From: Bacillota bacterium
GTDB lineage: Bacteria > Bacillota > Clostridia > Peptostreptococcales > Anaerovoracaceae
Reading direction: 5' to 3'
DNA: 7,072 nt
NCBI GenBank assembly: GCA_029219125.1
Contig: JAQXSU010000277.1
Span: forward strand, 1 to 7,072
Shown here: in pieces, positions 4,595 through 7,072 of the stretch
Layout: each line of letters opens with the position of its first letter
Position numbering within the stretch: position 1 is the first letter of the stretch
Notes under the pieces: model-generated
Told to the model about the DNA's origin: nothing
Seen by the model: only the letters and a program-made list of their open reading frames with translations
Databases searched by the model: none
Translations under genes and position numbers: made by a program

Positions 4595-5869
4595 ATGCGC
4601 GAATTTTTTTATAAAACCAGAAATATTATCGGCATCATTCTGATCATCAGCCCTGTTCCGAGTGCTTTCAGTACGGACAGGCCCTTCCTTTTCTATCTGC
4701 TGCTGCTGGCAGGCACCGCAGCTGCTGTACCCCTCCACTGCATCGGCATTCTGTTTCTGCCTTTCCGCCTGTGGCTTTTTTCGGCTTGCCTGGCAGCAGC
4801 AGCCGGACTGGCTCTGGCTGCACCGTCCGCAGCCGTTCTTCTGCCCTTTGATCCTGTGTATCTGTCTGCGCTTTTTCAGGGTGCGGCCTGCGGCGGTCTG
4901 CTGCTGCTTCTTCCTCCTGTCATGATTACCGGTTGGTTTCGCCGTTCGAAGAACATGGTGCTGGGGATTCTCTGGTCTGTCAGCCTGCTGCTCATGCCTC
5001 TGTGGCAGACTGCATTTCATCAGGCTGCCGGCTGGGTCATTGCAGCATCTGCCCTTTCCATGGCGGCGGGTATCCTGTTTCTGCAGCGGCCGCCGGTGAA
5101 TTTCCGATTCAGAGAAAACCCGCTGCTTCTGGGGCGCAGCGGCACCTTCGTCAAGCCTTCCATCTATACGTCTTCCATCGCAGCTTCCCTGGGCATGGTG
5201 GTCAGTCTGTCCATTCTCATGGCGCCATCGGGGCAGGGTGTCCACAGCCTGTCCGGGGAAATGCAGTCTGCGCAGGTCTCCATGCTCCTTTCCGGGGACA
5301 CGCTTTCCGCCCTGCCCTCCATGCTCCTTTCCGGTCTGGCCGCAGCCCTGCCGTACCTGTTCCTGGCGGCAGCGCCGGTTCTGACCGCCCTTTTCGTGGA
5401 GCGAAAGGGTGTCTTCAGCGGCTGCGTTCTGCTGATCTTTCTCTGTGAGAGTGCGGTGCTGTGCCTTGGGTCTGCCGGCAGCGCGGCCGGCGGGTTTGCT
5501 GACAGCACGGTCTGGACCATGGGCGCCGTGTCCGGCGGCGCAGCCGCCGCCGATGTGGGCAGCCGGGTGCTGCCGCTGGCAGGCCGGTGCCTGCTGGCGG
5601 CGGCTGCCGGCTGCCTGCCGGTGGTACTTCCCATCCTGAACCATTATCTCTACGGAAGCATCAGTTTTCTGGAAAGCTTCGGCCGGCTGGTATTTTTCCT
5701 TCCTGCCGGTCTGCTGGCCTCCATGCCCTTCTGCTATCTGGCGGCGGAAGGCGAGCTGCTGCCGGAAGATCCGGTGATTTTCCTCCTGTTTCTCCTGGTT
5801 CTGAGTTTTTTCTGCATATTTTCTGCATGGAAACACCGTTTCATCATATTAAAAAACAAGATTCTGTGA
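4595..5869 (+). CDS. Polytopic membrane protein, probably a diverged major facilitator superfamily transporter
   Basis: A 424-residue protein, very rich in Leu and Ala, with about 10-12 predicted membrane helices. Part of it follows the MFS plan. LFQGAACGGLLLLLPPVM (93-110) resembles MFS helix 4, and WFRRSKNMVLGI (114-125) has the WF-RR-G pattern seen at the helix 4-5 turn of the oxalate/formate and MCT-like branch. GWVIAASALSMAAGILFLQRPP at 146-167 resembles helix 6 and its exit. A more polar loop (168-188) then separates the halves. The usual D-R-x-G-R-R loop between helices 2 and 3 is not recognisable. Length fits MFS. ATG 4595 is chosen because AAGGAAG is seven nt upstream; a GTG at 4589 would be too close to it. 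I see no strong promoter. A 13-residue tandem duplication is at about 229-253. The substrate is unknown, and an unrelated multi-span family is possible. Confidence 0.75.
   Translation: MREFFYKTRNIIGIILIISPVPSAFSTDRPFLFYLLLLAGTAAAVPLHCIGILFLPFRLWLFSACLAAAAGLALAAPSAAVLLPFDPVYLSALFQGAACGGLLLLLPPVMITGWFRRSKNMVLGILWSVSLLLMPLWQTAFHQAAGWVIAASALSMAAGILFLQRPPVNFRFRENPLLLGRSGTFVKPSIYTSSIAASLGMVVSLSILMAPSGQGVHSLSGEMQSAQVSMLLSGDTLSALPSMLLSGLAAALPYLFLAAAPVLTALFVERKGVFSGCVLLIFLCESAVLCLGSAGSAAGGFADSTVWTMGAVSGGAAAADVGSRVLPLAGRCLLAAAAGCLPVVLPILNHYLYGSISFLESFGRLVFFLPAGLLASMPFCYLAAEGELLPEDPVIFLLFLLVLSFFCIFSAWKHRFIILKNKIL
5279..5334 (+). repeat. In-frame direct duplication inside the membrane protein gene
   Basis: The 17-mer TCCATGCTCCTTTCCGG occurs at 5279-5295 and again at 5318-5334, a 39-nt period. 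At protein level this gives SMLLSGDTLSALP followed by SMLLSGLAAALP, a 13-residue unit and a 12-residue copy. It sits in the loop and helix after the domain linker and probably arose by a recent local duplication. Confidence 0.7.
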
Positions 5870-5875
5870 TATAAT
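5867..5875 (+). promoter_or_regulatory. Extended -10 promoter of the ABC transporter operon, at the upstream gene's stop codon
   Basis: TGA (5867-5869), the stop codon of the membrane protein gene, is also the TGn of an extended -10 followed by a perfect TATAAT (5870-5875). The -35 at 17 nt (TATTAA, 5847-5852) is poor, as often found with extended -10 sites. Transcription would start near 5882. Confidence 0.6.
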
Positions 5876-5922
5876 TATTAGAATACACAATACCATGAGC
5901 GATAACAATATCCCAAGCAGGC

Positions 5923-5928
5923 AGGAGG
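5923..5928 (+). promoter_or_regulatory. Ribosome binding site of the ABC ATPase, unusually far from its ATG
   Basis: AGGAGG is a full-strength Shine-Dalgarno, but 13 nt separate it from ATG 5942, more than the usual 5-10. No better in-frame start lies closer, except a rare ATT at 5939. The site falls inside a 14-codon upstream reading frame (5895-5939) that ends two nt before the ATG. Confidence 0.6.
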
Positions 5929-5941
5929 ATTTACGGTAATT

Positions 5942-6646
5942 ATGAGTGCTTTCGTTTCTTTTGAACATGTAAAAAAAGTATATCAGATGGGAGAAGTCTC
6001 CATCGAAGCTCTCCGGGATGCCACCTTTGAGATTGAAAAAGGTGAGATCTGCGTCATCGTCGGCGCCTCCGGCGCCGGCAAAACCACCCTTTTGAACATT
6101 CTGGGCGGCATGGACAGTCTGACATCCGGAAAGGTGTTTCTGGACGGCCAGGAAATTTCCGGCTACACGCCCCGTCAGCTGACTACATACCGCCGTCATG
6201 AGATCGGTTTCGTCTTTCAGTTCTACAACCTGGTGCAGAACCTGACTGCCGTGGAAAATGTATCCCTGGCCACCCAGATCTGTAAGGATCCCATGGACTC
6301 GGAAGAAGCCCTGCGAAAAGTAGGTCTGGAAGACCGGCTCTACAACTTCCCCGCACAGCTTTCCGGCGGCGAACAGCAGCGTGTGGCCATCGCCCGTGCC
6401 CTGGCGAAGAATCCCAAGCTTCTTCTCTGTGATGAACCAACCGGTGCCCTGGACTACAACACCGGCAAGGCAATCCTGAAGCTGCTGCAGGATACGGCCC
6501 GCAGCACCGGCATGACGGTGGTCATCATCACCCATAATCAGGCCATCACCCCGATGGCGGACCGAATCATTCATGTGAAGAGCGGCATGGTTTCTTCCGT
6601 GGAGATCAACCAGCACCGTGTCCCGGTGGAAGAAATCGAATGGTAG
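5942..6646 (+). CDS. ABC transporter ATP-binding protein (MacB/LolD/BceA type)
   Basis: The cytosolic ATPase subunit of an ABC transporter that works with an FtsX-type permease. All motifs are intact in 234 residues: Walker A GASGAGKTT at 41-49, Q-loop FQF with Q93, signature LSGGEQQR at 140-147, Walker B LLLCDEP at 160-166 with E165 as catalytic base, D-loop GALD at 168-171 and H-loop His198. The family's frequent VYQMGEVSIEALRD opening is at 13-26, typical of the MacB-like (3.A.1.122) group. The permease gene begins 10 nt downstream with its own ribosome binding site, so the two are co-transcribed. The upstream membrane protein gene is 72 nt away with a promoter between, and may or may not read through. 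Members export lipoproteins, peptides or antibiotics, or sense and remove cell-wall-active peptides. The substrate here cannot be told, and no two-component system is in view to support a BceAB-type role. Confidence 0.96.
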   Translation: MSAFVSFEHVKKVYQMGEVSIEALRDATFEIEKGEICVIVGASGAGKTTLLNILGGMDSLTSGKVFLDGQEISGYTPRQLTTYRRHEIGFVFQFYNLVQNLTAVENVSLATQICKDPMDSEEALRKVGLEDRLYNFPAQLSGGEQQRVAIARALAKNPKLLLCDEPTGALDYNTGKAILKLLQDTARSTGMTVVIITHNQAITPMADRIIHVKSGMVSSVEINQHRVPVEEIEW

Positions 6647-6656
6647 GTGAAACAGC

Positions 6657-7072
6657 ATGAAAAACGTCATGACGAAAACCACCTTCCGGGAAATCAAAAG
6701 CAGCTTCGGCCGCTGGGCAGCCATCCTGGCCATCGTGGCTCTGGGCGTAGGTTTTTTCTGCGGTCTGAAGATGTGCAAGGATGACTTCGTGAAAACCGGC
6801 GATGATTACATAAACCGGCTGAATCTGTATAACTATGAGCTGATGACCACCCTGGGGCTGGAGGATGAAGATGTGGACATCATCGCCGGGACCGACGGTG
6901 TGGCCGCCTCAGAAGGCGCCTGGTCTGCAGACGTCCTGTTTTCCGTCAGCGGCAGTGAAGAAGACGGCCAGCGAGTGGTCAAGCTCCATACGCTGACAGA
7001 AAAGGTGAACCAGCTTTCCCTGACAGCGGGCCGCATGCCGGAAACAGCGCAGGAGGCAGTGGGCGATGCACG
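6657..7072 (+). CDS. FtsX-type ABC transporter permease, N-terminal part, cut by window edge
   Basis: The first 138 residues of the permease partner of the preceding ATPase. A short basic start (MKNVMTKTTFREIKSSFGRW) leads to one membrane helix at about 20-37 (AAILAIVALGVGFFCGLK), then an extracytoplasmic region that corresponds to the MacB-type periplasmic core domain, with LGLEDEDVDIIAGTDGV at 66-82. The FREIKSSFGRW-AILAIVALGVGFF-GLK pattern is typical of the large Clostridia permeases of about 800-1100 residues with FtsX domains; the FtsX domains themselves lie outside the window. ATG 6657 has AGGTGA six nt upstream, overlapping the ATPase stop codon, so translation is probably coupled. 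The frame is open to the last base. Family assignment is good; substrate is unknown. Confidence 0.9.
   Translation, partial: MKNVMTKTTFREIKSSFGRWAAILAIVALGVGFFCGLKMCKDDFVKTGDDYINRLNLYNYELMTTLGLEDEDVDIIAGTDGVAASEGAWSADVLFSVSGSEEDGQRVVKLHTLTEKVNQLSLTAGRMPETAQEAVGDA

Noticed and set aside
4457..5836. Minus-strand open frame of 459 codons opposite the membrane protein gene
   Set aside because: Translation is rich in Gln, Arg, His and Gly, as expected from the complement of Leu/Ala codons. The plus frame gives coherent membrane helices and has a ribosome binding site.
5849..6778. Minus-strand open frame of 309 codons
   Set aside because: Opposite the ABC ATPase with all motifs intact and the permease start; a shadow frame.
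1..7072. tRNA, rRNA, insertion sequences, prophage or defence genes
   Set aside because: Read for tRNA-like folds, transposase motifs and terminal inverted repeats; none seen. Gene order is ordinary chromosomal.

Overview
The window looks like a chromosomal segment of a low- to mid-GC Gram-positive bacterium, most likely a member of the Clostridia (Lachnospiraceae-like). The reasons are the Firmicutes-type head of the division and cell wall (dcw) cluster (mraZ, rsmH, ftsL, class B PBP), strong AGGAGG-type ribosome binding sites, sigma-A promoters with TGn extended -10 elements, and a large-permease FtsX-type ABC transporter typical of Clostridia. The family placement is inference; no taxonomic marker gene is present.

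Left part (1-2935, minus strand): the start of the dcw operon, read right to left. A sigma-A promoter (TTGAAA, 17 nt, TATAGT) at 2907-2935 is overlaid by three GTGG repeats at exact 10-bp spacing, the expected form of a MraZ operator. It drives mraZ (2441-2872), rsmH (1481-2428), ftsL (904-1404) and, after an unusual 174-bp gap, the N-terminal third of a class B penicillin-binding protein (1-729, cut by the window edge). The gap holds tandem 12-mers, a possible weak promoter and a good intrinsic-terminator hairpin, so PBP expression may be separated from the upstream genes.

Middle part (2936-4241): a divergent intergenic region with an 8-bp inverted repeat and a sigma-K-like promoter leads to an unrecognised, very cysteine-rich protein (3026-4123; 36 Cys in 365 residues, in three clusters). 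It converges on a small minus-strand gene (4242-4460) for a 72-residue single-span membrane protein. The terminator between them has its U-tract only in the minus direction.

Right part (4461-7072, plus strand): a divergent promoter region with a nested palindrome, then a 424-residue polytopic membrane protein (4595-5869) that resembles a diverged MFS transporter. An extended -10 promoter at its stop codon then leads to a MacB/LolD-type ABC ATPase (5942-6646) and the start of its FtsX-type permease (6657 to the edge). The ATPase and permease form one export or peptide-resistance type transporter operon whose substrate cannot be told from sequence.

Most of the window is ordinary conserved biology. 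The least explained parts are the Cys-rich protein and its possible sporulation promoter, and the terminator placed inside the dcw operon.
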